NCBI RefSeq assembly: GCF_052324685.1
Contig: NW_027506876.1
Coordinates: 496,001-560,000 of the forward strand
DNA from: Brachyhypopomus gauderio
Lineage: Eukaryota; Chordata; Actinopteri; Gymnotiformes; Hypopomidae
Direction: 5' to 3'
Length of the DNA: 64,000 nt
Under the pieces are notes generated by a model. The model was not told where the DNA came from and ran no database searches. It saw only the letters and a list, made by a program, of their open reading frames with translations. Numbering within the stretch: the first letter of the stretch is position 1; each line of letters begins with the position of its first letter. Positions 36,957-45,649 of this stretch are shown in pieces. Position numbers and translations under genes: made by a program.

Positions 36957-37223
36957 CTATGAAGTCCATGACCTCTGCAGATATTTGGTATATTTCCTGG
37001 TTCTGCTTGTATGAACTGGTGATGATGGGTCATTGAGCTTGACTAGAACATTTGGAAATGGCACAAAGCAGACATCCCGACATCCTTGTCTTTGTTGAAA
37101 CCCAACATTTGGCCCGTGTGGGTGAAAAAATTCAACCTGGACATCTTGGTGCTCTTGGTCAATTGTTAAGGCTTTAGACAGCCACCACTGATCCTCATAA
37201 ATGACAACAAGTCTGAACATCAC
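36957..37223 (-). pseudogene. C-terminal coding remnant of the 3.2-kb transposon
   Basis: Open frame reading VVIYEDQWWLSKAL, VQVEFFHPHGPN, CFVPFPNVLVKLNDP and TRKYTKYLQ before its stop. The pattern of a short beta-rich module (V.Y...WW...V......V.V.F.HP.GP) followed by a stop resembles the extreme C terminus of a family of fish transposon-borne proteins I remember only as uncharacterised. Most of the middle of the protein appears lost or out of frame. Confidence 0.45.
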
Positions 37224-37395
37224 CAGGCTCTTGTACTTGTTGTGCCCATAGGTCTACTGCTGGGCTCTCTCTCCATGGCCTCCTTCAACATCTTCAGTGA
37301 TGGTGTCTTGCTTATCAGACAATGTCTTGTTATTCTTGCATTATTTTCAAAAAATGATGAACACTTGAGGAGATGGTCTGGAGGAAACCAGGCTT

Positions 37396-37623
37396 TCATT
37401 GTTTTGGCATCTTTTCTCCCAGCATTTTGTAACTCAAGCCAAACTCACGAACCCGATGCATAAGACGATATTTTTTGAGTATTCGCCCAGAGAGCTGTGA
37501 TACCAGTTTGCCTCTTCTGTGAGCATTAGGGGCACTTCTTTTCAGCTCTGAAGTCAACACATGGTGGAAGAGCAGTATTCTTTTAATTAAAGGGTTTCTG
37601 AGTTTACTCCCTTGAAGCATCAT
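37396..37623 (-). pseudogene. Internal coding remnant of the 3.2-kb transposon
   Basis: Frame with LIKRILLFHHVLTSELKRS, then RRGKLVSQLSGRILKKYRLM. This (K..LLFH..L..EL....... G.ILKKYRLM) is a block I associate with fish and cnidarian transposon proteins of unassigned superfamily. It is separated from the N-terminal part by the L2 LINE fragment. Confidence 0.5.
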
Positions 37624-37639
37624 CTGTGTTTGGGTCCGA

Positions 37640-38104
37640 GGTGAGTCTTATGTCATCTCATATTGATATTGGCTCGACTCGAAACTCCATGCTTAAAGTC
37701 TCATGGAAGACAAAGCTCCAGACTATTCTCCGTCCTGGCTCCAAGATGGTGGAACAATCTTCCATTAGCTGCTAGGACTACAGAGTCTATTGCTATCTTC
37801 AAGCGTAGACTGAAGACCCACCTGTTTGTTGAGTTCTTACCAGAGCACTAACTCAGCTGATACCACTTGCCGTTGTTCTTAAATTGTATGTCTGTCTATG
37901 GTCATTTGTGCTTCTTGGCAAACATTTAACTTGCAAAACACTAGGTAATGGTAACTCCTGTAGTTTAGTAGTAGTCTGACTCAATGGTATCTTGAATTCT
38001 GGCCTATCCGTACTATTTCCTAGGATGAATTCTGTGATTGGATGCAAAGCACTTTGTAAGTTGCTCTGGATAAGAGCGTCTGCTAAATGCCGTAAATGTA
38101 AATC
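37640..38104 (+). mobile_element. L2-type LINE 3' end with C-terminal ORF2 fragment, copy 2
   Basis: Includes a 62-codon piece (37663-37851) reading RLFSVLAPRWWNNLP, then IAIFKRRLKTHLF and a stop. This is the conserved C terminus of L2-clade reverse-transcriptase proteins. It is followed by about 250 bp of 3' untranslated sequence ending in GATAAGAGCGTCTGCTAAAT and GTAAATGTAA. 5'-truncated, as usual for LINEs. Inserted in the coding part of the 3.2-kb transposon, hence younger than it. Confidence 0.88.
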
Positions 38105-38440
38105 TTGTTTTCTGCGTTCAAGTTTCTTTCTCTGCTTATCTTTCTTTTTTTGTAACACTCTGTGGAGGGGTGTCTAGATTCTGCTGTCCTTCCTGTGCTC
38201 TTTTTCTGCGTTCTCTTGATTCTCTCTGTGCTTGTTTCCAAAACATTCTCTTTTGCCTCTTTGCTCTTTCTTCCAAATCCCTGAAAAATTTTTTCCCCTC
38301 CTTCACCCTATTTCTCCACCTTTGCCTCTCTTTTCTCAGAAATCTCTTTCAGCTCAAGCTGGCTGTTAATTTTTTCTCTCCTTTTTTGATACTCCCTGTT
38401 CCTTCTCTTACACTCTACTGACAGCTTCCCTTTTGCCATT
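38105..38440 (-). pseudogene. N-terminal coding remnant of the 3.2-kb transposon
   Basis: Starts MAKGKLSVECKRRNREYQKR at 38440 and continues as an extremely basic, coiled-coil-like segment rich in K, R and E (for example RRKRAQEGQQNL and TPPQSVTKK), in more than one frame. This layout (M-K-S/L start, tandem basic RR.RE.Q.RR, T-P-P-hinge) is typical of proteins carried by several fish DNA transposons. At least one frameshift is present. I cannot name the superfamily. Confidence 0.5.
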
Positions 38441-40334
38441 CTAGCCTGACAATCAATGCATAAATCTGTACAATAGAAATAGCAGTAAAATACATAGGAA
38501 GTAATATTAATGAAATGTTAATATCAACTACATAACATAACATAAATAACACACTTTAGTGGCATTTGTCAACACCATCAGAGAAAGGATCAACACCGTC
38601 AGACACAAATCCTGATGGTGTTGACAGCTGACGGAGTTGACAAAATACCCTACCACCTCTTATAACACGTGTATTTCTGACAGGAGCCATCTTGCTTATC
38701 ATCAGTTGCTCTTGGCATCTATAAACTACTGAAATTCAGCCTTTATTTAAAATAAATTCAAACTGATCTCGCATTTAATTCATTTTGGTGTTGACACACT
38801 ATGGTTGTGACACACCAACTATTATCAAATAAGTATGAAGTGAAAAGAATATTGAAAACTTACAAGAGCTACAGTGGTCTTGTGGCATTTGGAAGAAACA
38901 GGAAGTGCTAAAGGAGTCCGTAGTGTATGAACTGACACAATATCTCCTGATTTTTTTTATTTAAAAAAATGTCTGACGGTGTTGACAAAAAAACCCGGAC
39001 ACAATTTCAATCAAATTAAAGTATATTAAAGTATGTTTTAAATGGTATATTTTTATATTCATTAAATTATTGACTTAATTGGATGATGATGGTAGTTATG
39101 ATGTTTAATTTTATATTACTTTTAATTATGTTTCACTTATTGTAATATTATGAGACCTGCTTCAGGACAAGGGTTTTTTAGGTGCTAGTAGCATATTATT
39201 GCATTTAAAATGAAAAAATATTTATACAACTACATGAAATCATATGTTGCTGTGCCAACATTGCCCTGGTTTGTCTTTTGGTTATTTGTAAAAACAATTT
39301 CATGTATATTTGTAACCCCGAATCCGAGTTTTATCTGGCGGACGTGTTTTGTCCCTCATCTCAAGAATCACTGATATATATATATATATATTATAGGCTG
39401 TAAATATTTCAGTTTCTACTCTAAATATAACCAATGAAATCATTTAAACCCTTAGTTTACTAAAATAATCAAGAATGTATGCTGCTTTATTCAATGCATA
39501 ATGCATGAAATGCAATAAAATCATGATTTACAGATAAATTACCTTTTATAACGGATGTATCTAATTTGATACACACAATTTCAACACGATTTTACAATAA
39601 AATAAATTATGAAATATTAAATAATTATAAGTTGTATAAATCCACTAAATATTCATATTGAAGTAAAAGCAACTGTTTGAATGTTTTTCTTACCTTAACC
39701 TTTCCAAAATTGGTAAAAATGTCGATTTTGAGTCAGTTTTTGAAAACGGCCATTTTGGATGCCGGAAATTAAGGTCCGCCGGTGCTTGCAGTACACAGAT
39801 TAGCCACCAGAGGGCAAAAGACAAGTATCAAATTATATACATCAGGTTTTAAAGGAAAAAAGTTATCACGCTAATGATATAGGGCTCTCAAAAACTCATG
39901 TATCAAATATGATACGTATGGCGTTTTAATAAATGTTTTATTAATGTTCATCTTGTTGGATTGTGTTCTTTATTGCTATAAAAATAGTGTATTGCCTTTG
40001 TCTTAAAATATTAAGTTGACTGGACTCATTTTTATTTGTTGTGATAGCTTTTGTTCTCCCAACTAACACTGCTTTGTCCTGTAATTAATTCTATGGACAA
40101 AATATTTTAAGTTAAGTGAACTCGTAATATAACTTTATATTTTGAGTTGGGCAGACTTTTGAGGGAAAAGTTCAATTTACTCAAAAAATCACTTGTAATA
40201 AGTTGACAATTTTTTTTTAGTTTGCTAAATTTTTTTTTTTACAGTGTAGACTAGCCAGTGTTGACATGATGACTGCCATGCTCTGATAGAATGAGGAAAA
40301 GCCCACGAGAGATGTGCCCATTCAGACAAGCAAC

Positions 40335-40397
40335 GTTTCTGTAGTGTAGTTTTCATCACGTTCGCCTTACATGCGAAAGCTTCCTTGTTCAATACCA
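40335..40397 (+). pseudogene. 5' part of a tRNA-Val copy split by a transposon
   Basis: Covers the tRNA from base 1 into the 3' T-stem. The rest (GGCAGAAACA) resumes at 42012 after the CACTG element. The anticodon loop reads CTTACAT, i.e. UAC instead of AAC. Multiple other differences (GTAGTTTTCATC, GAAAGCTTCCTTG) show it was already decayed. Confidence 0.8.
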
Positions 40398-42009
40398 CAC
40401 TGTAAAAAAGAAAAAGTTGAGAAAACTCAAAATTTCAAGGCAACTTACTGCACTCGATTTTTGAGTTTTGATCCCAATTCAAACTCTTAAGTTTTTAAGA
40501 AATTCACTCAGTTGAGCCAACTTATTATTTCTTGTTCCAATTATTTATTTTTCACAGGTATATAAACTTCAGATTTTAAGTATTGCCTACAAATAATTAC
40601 AATGCTAACTTGCTATATCTTGTTCAGATAATTTATCTTGCCCATGTTAAGTTACATACCAGGAGTTCCAAGTTGTGCCAACTTATTATATTGTGGCGTG
40701 GTGTGGGAGAAAAAGGCCACAGACAAGTCCATTCTTATCAAGAACAGAGGTTTTGTTGTCACCTCGCAAGAAAATTGGCACTCACAGGCACAATTAGATC
40801 AAACTCAAGGGCTTAACTAACTTGGTCTTACACGTGAAACACAGGGGGAGGTCATGAAGATGACAATGTTACACATACATGGAGGGGAAACTCGGATAAT
40901 GCACATGTACATAAAAAATGGACCGGGGTGACTTAACTAATAACACACAATTAATAATCAATAATATATAACACTATACAGACATAAACACCACATAATA
41001 CGCATAACAGGGCCGGAGCCGCAAGGGCTCATGGGTAATGACGTCATCCCGACGCTACAATATCTTGTTCAGATAATGTATACTTCCATACCTGTCAAGT
41101 GTCCCGTTTTGGCCGGGAAAGTCCCGTATTTTACCGCTCTGTCCCGGCGTCATCCCGTATTTTTATTTTCCAGTATTTTCCCGTATTTTCAGTTTTCAAT
41201 TGTTATTTTTTTTAAAGCATTCATGTGTCGCTCCAAACAGAATTCTGTCACTAGTCTCGCGAGAACTGCTACCCAGACTACTGCAGGTGGCAGTTCTCGC
41301 GAGGCTAGTGACAGAATTCTGTTTGGCGCGGCACATGAATGCTTTTAAAAAAAATAACAATTGAAAACTCGCGGGTTTAGTTACATTTGTAGTTCAAAAC
41401 ACATTTGGGGTGTTTTTTCTTCACTTTTTGCCACTCCAAAGATGTTTTTGTCTCTCCTACAGCCTCGATTGCAGCTATACGCAAATAACCGATTATGCAA
41501 ATTACGCGATTACGTCAGATACGGGAAATGTCTCGTATTATTAAATACAAAACTTGACTGGTATGTATTTCACATGTACATAAATCTCTAAATTCAATAC
41601 TAAGAATAGCTAACTGAAGTTGGGTCATATAAGACAAATGACAAAACACATTTGGACGTTAATATTCAGTTCAGAGTAGCGTAGGTCGCTGCTTGCTGCA
41701 GGTGAAATCCATTTCAAGTTGTCCGGAGTCAAATTCTGGCAGAAATCGCAAACCCCGCCCCGTTCTCAACTAAGGAGTCAAATTGAGCATGCGCAGAGGA
41801 GTTGGCCTGGCCTTATCTAGGGTTCAACTACAATTTGTATGTTTTGACAATGCAGGTTGTAAGGTCAGATCAACTTTTAACAAGAAACTCAATAAAGTAA
41901 GCCGATCTAATTACTTTGTTATAGTTTATGGTGCAATTAATTATTTTTGGCTCAGCTAAACTAAAAATCATAGTAAGGTGAGCAATTTTAAGTTCTGTTT
42001 TTTACAGTG
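40398..42009. mobile_element. CACTG-ended transposon, copy 2
   Basis: 1,612 bp between CACTGTAAAAAAG and TTTTTTACAGTG with 2-bp duplication CA (40396-40397 and 42010-42011). Joining the flanks restores ATACCAGGCAGAAACA, the tRNA 3' end, which proves the boundaries. The left ~60 bp (AAAGTTGAGAAAACTCAAAA) match the copy at 43895. The interior differs and includes a nested fold-back element. No transposase seen. Confidence 0.88.
41087..41565. mobile_element. Nested fold-back element with 77-bp hairpin arms
   Basis: Termini CATACCTGTCAAGT and ACTTGACTGGTATG are inverted with one mismatch, and sequences just inside are rich in GTCCCGTATTTT-like repeats. In the middle, 41192-41268 and 41291-41368 are near-perfect inverted arms (GTTTTCAATTGTTATT ... 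; AATTCTGTCACTAG ...) around a ~20-nt loop. Superfamily not recognised. Confidence 0.65.
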
Positions 42010-42230
42010 CAGGCAGAAACATGCTTCTTGATAGAATGACAAACACACCACTGCTGTTTAGTGGTTTGTTGCCAGTGTAAAGGCTATCAGCTCTTCCCTT
42101 TAGATCCTCACAGTGAGCTGTCTATCTCATTGTGTGATTGATACGGGAATGTTCTAAATCGCCATATAGCTTGATAGCAGTACTAATGCAGCTCCTTCAA
42201 TCAAAATGAAATTTAGTGGAAACTAAGGCA
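42010..42230 (+). repeat. Last recognisable remnant of the tRNA-Val array
   Basis: Starts with the 3' end of the split tRNA and carries the unit's 3' flank (ACCACTGCTGTTTAGTGGT stem, AGCTCTTCCCTTTAGATCC, TGATAGCAGTACTAATGCAG) into the first part of a spacer module. It then loses similarity near 42,230. This marks the true right edge of the array. Confidence 0.85.
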
Positions 42231-42235
42231 CCAGA

Positions 42236-42850
42236 TGTTGAGATTTCTGGTAATCTGAGATGTTGATGCTGTTATCCAGCTGTGTCATGGCATCACTCAG
42301 TTGTGACAATGACTTGACTGGAAAGCAATGTCTCAGTGAGCCCTCATGACTGTGGTCACCTCTGAACCCCTCCCTTTAGTTATGCTGCTATAGATTAGCC
42401 TCCCGGAGCCATGTGCTAATCACTGGCACGTGAGCTACGTTTAAATTAATGATGGTTTAAATTGATGTCCACACACTCAGTCTGTATTGTCTATCTTTTT
42501 GCATGCTTCTACCCAAGACGATTGCATGCAAGCACTGGCTTGCCAATGGATGTACTGATGCCATTTCCACAAGAGGACGTGCTGATGCTAGCTGCTACCT
42601 GAGGCTCACTATCTACACCAAAGGGTCTGTGACTACTTGGCCGAGGAACAAGGATCTTAACTTTAACTGTAGAACCAACCTGCGTACCACGGACTTGTGC
42701 TAACGGGCCGCCCAATGGAGGATGGGTTCCCTTTTGAGGCTTGGTCCTCCCGAGGGTTTTTCCTAATACCAACCATCATAGGGAGTTTTTCCTTGCCACT
42801 GTTGCCTTTGGCTTGCTCATTAGGGATCTGGACCCATACGATTAAATCTG
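42236..42850 (+). mobile_element. LINE-like 3' end family, copy A
   Basis: Shares AATGGAGGATGGGTTCCCTT, a run of TTTTTCCTTGCCACTG, GGCTTGCTCATTAGGGATC and TGGACCCATAC with the copies at 46,735, 50,764 and 54,980. Copies share a 3' side but begin at different points, the usual mark of 5'-truncated non-LTR retrotransposons. This copy lacks the final A-rich tail. The start is uncertain. Confidence 0.6.
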
Positions 42851-43114
42851 CCGGAGCGGGCCAACCGCCCCTACGCCGGGGGGCCAAGCCGGACTCCAGA
42901 GCCCCAAGGCGCCCCCCCTCTGGAGTGGTGCAGTAATCTCAGGGGAGCGTCCGGGAGTGAACCGGGCGTGACCAGCCCCGACCCAGAACCAGCTGTCCTC
43001 ACCCATACACTCAAATTCACATTACATTCGCCCCTATACACCCCTACCATGCACACACCCACCCCCATACACATATACATACACTCAAATTCACCCTCAC
43101 ACCTCCAAACCTAG

Positions 43115-43144
43115 CCATATGTCCCCTCCCTCCAGGGGACATAT

Positions 43145-43146
<2 letters not shown>
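43115..43146. repeat. Perfect 13-bp inverted repeat beside a TA tract
   Basis: CCATATGTCCCCT and AGGGGACATATGG around a 6-nt loop, immediately followed by (TA)n. Confidence 0.9.

Positions 43147-43228
<82 letters not shown>
43147..43228 (+). repeat. (TA)n microsatellite
   Basis: About 82 bp of alternating A and T. Confidence 0.97.
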
Positions 43229-43232
<4 letters not shown>

Positions 43233-43305
43233 CTTATATATTAGTTATATAAGAACTACTGAATCATGAATCATGCAGTAAGCTGGAACTAAATTTTGCA
43301 TTAAA

Positions 43306-43395
43306 GCAGCCCTAGTGGTTAGCGCACGGTTCTAATAAGGCAATATTGTATGTGAAGCTATGTTGAGGTTTTGACTTCGATTCTCACCTGGTGCA
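43306..43395 (+). pseudogene. Relic of an intron-bearing tRNA-Ile(UAU)-type gene
   Basis: Segments in order match vertebrate tRNA-Ile-UAU: AGTGG, TTAGCGC, CGGTTCTAATAAGG (anticodon region), an intron-like stretch, GAGGTTTTGACTTCGATTCT and CACCTGGTGCA at the 3' end. The D-loop is shortened and the anticodon position reads AAT instead of TAT. The T-loop region keeps a B-box-like TTCGATTC. Best read as a pseudogene or tRNA-derived SINE head. No repeat tail is evident. Confidence 0.5.
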
Positions 43396-43498
43396 GAGAT
43401 TTTACAGTTTTTCTCAGTTGCCAAGACACATTTCCTTAAACCATGCATCTATTTCTCCAAACTGTAAACACAAAACCCAATTCACACACTAAATACCT

Positions 43499-43897
43499 CT
43501 ACTCAGATGCATCCTCCGTTTTCGGGGTTTTGAAGGCTACGTTCGTCGGCCGCATAAGAAGGAGCCCACGAATTGGGACAGCCTTTGGCGCGACGCAGTG
43601 ACGTAATTGGCCTACAAATGCGCACTTCATGGGCTGCAGCCCCTGAATTGAGATACACCCACAGTCTGTGTATCTCCGTGGGTGCGGGTGCGTCTTGTGA
43701 TAATCCGTTTCATCTGTGGCTCGTCTCGTCATCACGTGGGATTTATGTGGTTTGTCTGCCCTCCCTTCTGAAGAAGCTGGAGAAACAAAGGGCACTTTGC
43801 AAGGGAACTTTTCTCGGATCTGCTCGATCTTGTCCAGGAATTCCTGGGAGACAGCAATCGTAACCTGCAGGTTGGCTTCACATCCTCTCCCCTGCAC
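43499..43897 (-). other. Open frame of unknown identity next to a CACTG element
   Basis: 132 codons. The first 45 or so (GRGCEANLQVTIAVSQEFLD, then IEQIREKFPCKVPF) look protein-like, with a possible amphipathic helix. The remainder, from about 43,680 down, reads as repeat-derived DNA (GATACACAGACTGTGGG ... CAATTCAGGGGCTGCAG). The start codon abuts the left end of the element at 43895. I recognise no family. It may be an exon fragment or chance. Confidence 0.25.
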
Positions 43898-44983
43898 TGT
43901 GAAAAAGAAATTGTTGAGAAAACTTAAAATATTAAAGCAACATGCACTAAGATTTTTTAGTTATCTCAACAACTGCACTGGTAGTCATTCTTACAAAGAT
44001 TTGTTTGTTTAGCCAACTTAAATAATTTTATTCATGCTATTAATTTTTCTATTTGCAGAACAAGAAATGCTAAGTTGACAGAACTCAACATTTTAAGGCA
44101 ACATGATGCATTAGTATTTTTCTGTTGTCCTTACTAAACTTCTATTGTTTAGCTAACTTAACTTACTGACTGGCAGTTCTACTTGCCAAACCAATCCTAA
44201 ATGACCACATCATTCACATACTGTAGTACATATGCCTCAGTAAGACATTAAGCACATGGTATACAAACTTGCATTAATTTATTCCAACCAGTAACTGACA
44301 TTTGAATCCATTGCTTCTGCATTGGTACAGAAGCATCCTTGCCTAAGGGAACCTGGTTAGGGACAAGGGCTATGAAGGATGGCTACTTAGCATCAAGGAC
44401 AAGAAACACAGTACTTCCTCTGTAAGTTCCTTTGACACAACAATCCAACAATTTCCTTCAAGTCCATTAATATCTCCCACGATGCCCTGTTTTCTGGGAC
44501 ACAACCACCAATCAACAGGGGAAGCAGTCACAACAAAGCCCAATTTTCATTGGGCGTTTTCACCAATCGATCCTTTCGCAAGACTTGCTTTAGGAATTGT
44601 CTTTGGTTTGTTGGTCTGAGTGCTGGTAAGGAAATGTCTTGATGCTGTGATTAAGTCTATCAAGTGCAATGAAGCCTTTGGAAATGAAATCTCTGAGCAT
44701 GTGGAGCACTGTGCAAAGCCCCTGGTGTGCAGACTGAGAAACCCCGCGTTCCTCCTTGTGCCTTTGTGCACATGTGCACAAGCCTAATGAACTCAGACAA
44801 ATTGTGTAACAGCAAATTGATTGTTCTGGTAATTAAAAAAAATTTGTAGGCACAATATCAGAGTGAAATCTGTTGGCCTGACAAGTTTTTTGCTTATTCA
44901 TGCTAAGTAATCCACATTTCTTTGTTTCAGTAACTCAAAATCTCACACGAGAGGAACGAAACGTAGTTGCTTTTTTTACAGTG
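43895..44983. mobile_element. CACTG-ended transposon, copy 3
   Basis: 1,089 bp starting CACTGTGAAAAAGAAATTG and ending TTTTTTTACAGTG. The left end aligns with copy 2 through TTGAGAAAACT and AAGCAACATG-type sequence. Flanking dinucleotides are TG and TA, so the 2-bp duplication is imperfect. The interior is unrelated to copies 1 and 2. No transposase. Confidence 0.7.
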
Positions 44984-44988
44984 TAGTT

Positions 44989-45207
44989 TCAAGTATGCAC
45001 TCCTCCTCTCCCTCTTCTGATATTTGTTTTACCCTCTTTCCTTCTCTTTTGACAGGTTGCTAGCTTTCTCCTATTCACTATCATTTTGGTGATCTCAGAG
45101 AGGGTCTGCTTCACTCCCTGGTTCTCTTTGGCCTGACTCTTTTTCAAGTGGAGGCCCTGCCACTCTCCTCCAATGGAGTGCTTTTCCAACCCATCAACAC
45201 CCTCCAA
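44989..45207 (-). other. Open frame of unknown identity right of CACTG copy 3
   Basis: 72 codons, MEGVDGLEKHSIGG ... KENQGVKQTLSEI ... then a basic tail (KRRKEGKTNIRRGRGG). Plausible helix plus basic C terminus, but no recognised family and no supporting splice sites. It lies on the same strand as the frame at 43897, with the transposon between them. Confidence 0.2.
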
Positions 45208-45475
45208 TAATCAGTACTCTTGTTTCACCGCCCGTGCGAAATGAGGACGTTTAGTGAGGGCCGTTGCCAGACGTGCTTTGCAGATGGACATTTATAATGG
45301 AGATGCTCATTTATGAGATATGAGATGAGTATCTCATTTATTTATTATCATAGTCCTTTAATGTTTGAGGCTTAGGTTTTGTGTCAGCATGTTGTTTACT
45401 AGGAGTTGTTTCCTTCCAAGCTCTGTCGGTTTTGCCCCGGAGGATCTCTGAAACTGGCGCCTTCGGGTGACATAG

Positions 45476-45516
45476 TTGTGTTCAGTGCCATATGTTCATG
45501 TGTGCACTGAACACAA
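45476..45516. repeat. Perfect 13-bp inverted repeat
   Basis: TTGTGTTCAGTGC and GCACTGAACACAA around a 15-nt loop. No neighbouring gene explains it. Confidence 0.9.
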
Positions 45517-45547
45517 TGGAGAACACATTCTCAGGGCTGACAGTCTT

Positions 45548-45644
45548 GGGTTAGGGTTAGCACTACACCTAACCCCTTACCCAAACCCTAGCCCTAACCC
45601 TACACCTAACAGCCTAACTCAAACCCTAACCCTAGCCCTAACTT
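45548..45644. repeat. Degenerate telomere-like repeat, inverted
   Basis: GGGTTAGGGTTAG is followed by many CCCTAA-type units on the same strand (CCCTAGCCCTAACCC, AAACCCTAACCCTAGCCCT). TTAGGG is the vertebrate telomere repeat. Here it is short and imperfect. Confidence 0.75.
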
Positions 45645-45649
45645 ATTTT

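Larger units (their letters stand above)
36168..39373 (-). mobile_element. 3.2-kb DNA transposon, superfamily not recognised
   Basis: Terminal inverted repeats of about 28 bp: CAGTGATTCTTGATATCAGG at 36168 and, inverted, CAGTGATTCTTGAGATGAGG at 39373, both running on into GACAAAAC. It is inserted in a TA tract, so the target duplication cannot be read. At least eight copies of a TGACGGTGTTGACA-like motif cluster inside both ends (36355, 36694, 36714, 36734; 38567, 38589, 38612, 38628, 38973). Three protein-coding remnants read leftwards. An L2 LINE fragment (37,640-38,104) splits the coding part. Confidence 0.8.
33832..39925 (-). mobile_element. piggyBac transposon, nearly complete, with a nested element
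   Basis: Holds the transposase gene at 34163-35952. Boundaries are estimates. The right end lies before a TTAA at 39926-39929. The left end is placed at CCCATTGCATATATGAG, preceded by ATAA, which could be a decayed TTAA. Subterminal palindromes GTATCATATTTGATAC (33858-33873) and GTATCAAATATGATAC (39900-39915) support ends near these points. Without the 3.2-kb element nested between gene start and right end, its length is about 2.9 kb, normal for piggyBac. Confidence 0.6.
30827..40246. mobile_element. CACTG-ended DNA transposon loaded with nested insertions
   Basis: Left end CACTGTAAAAAA and right end TTTTTTTACAGTG are inverted repeats flanked by a 2-bp TA duplication (30825-30826 and 40247-40248). 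Spacer-module sequence of the decayed array stops at the left end and resumes at the right end (TAGACTAGCCAGTGTTGAC). CACTG ends with 2-3-bp duplications fit the CACTA/EnSpm group as seen in fish, but no transposase is visible, so the assignment is inferred. Own sequence is about 30,827-31,691 and 39,930-40,246. The remainder is hAT, LINE, piggyBac and other insertions. Confidence 0.78.
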
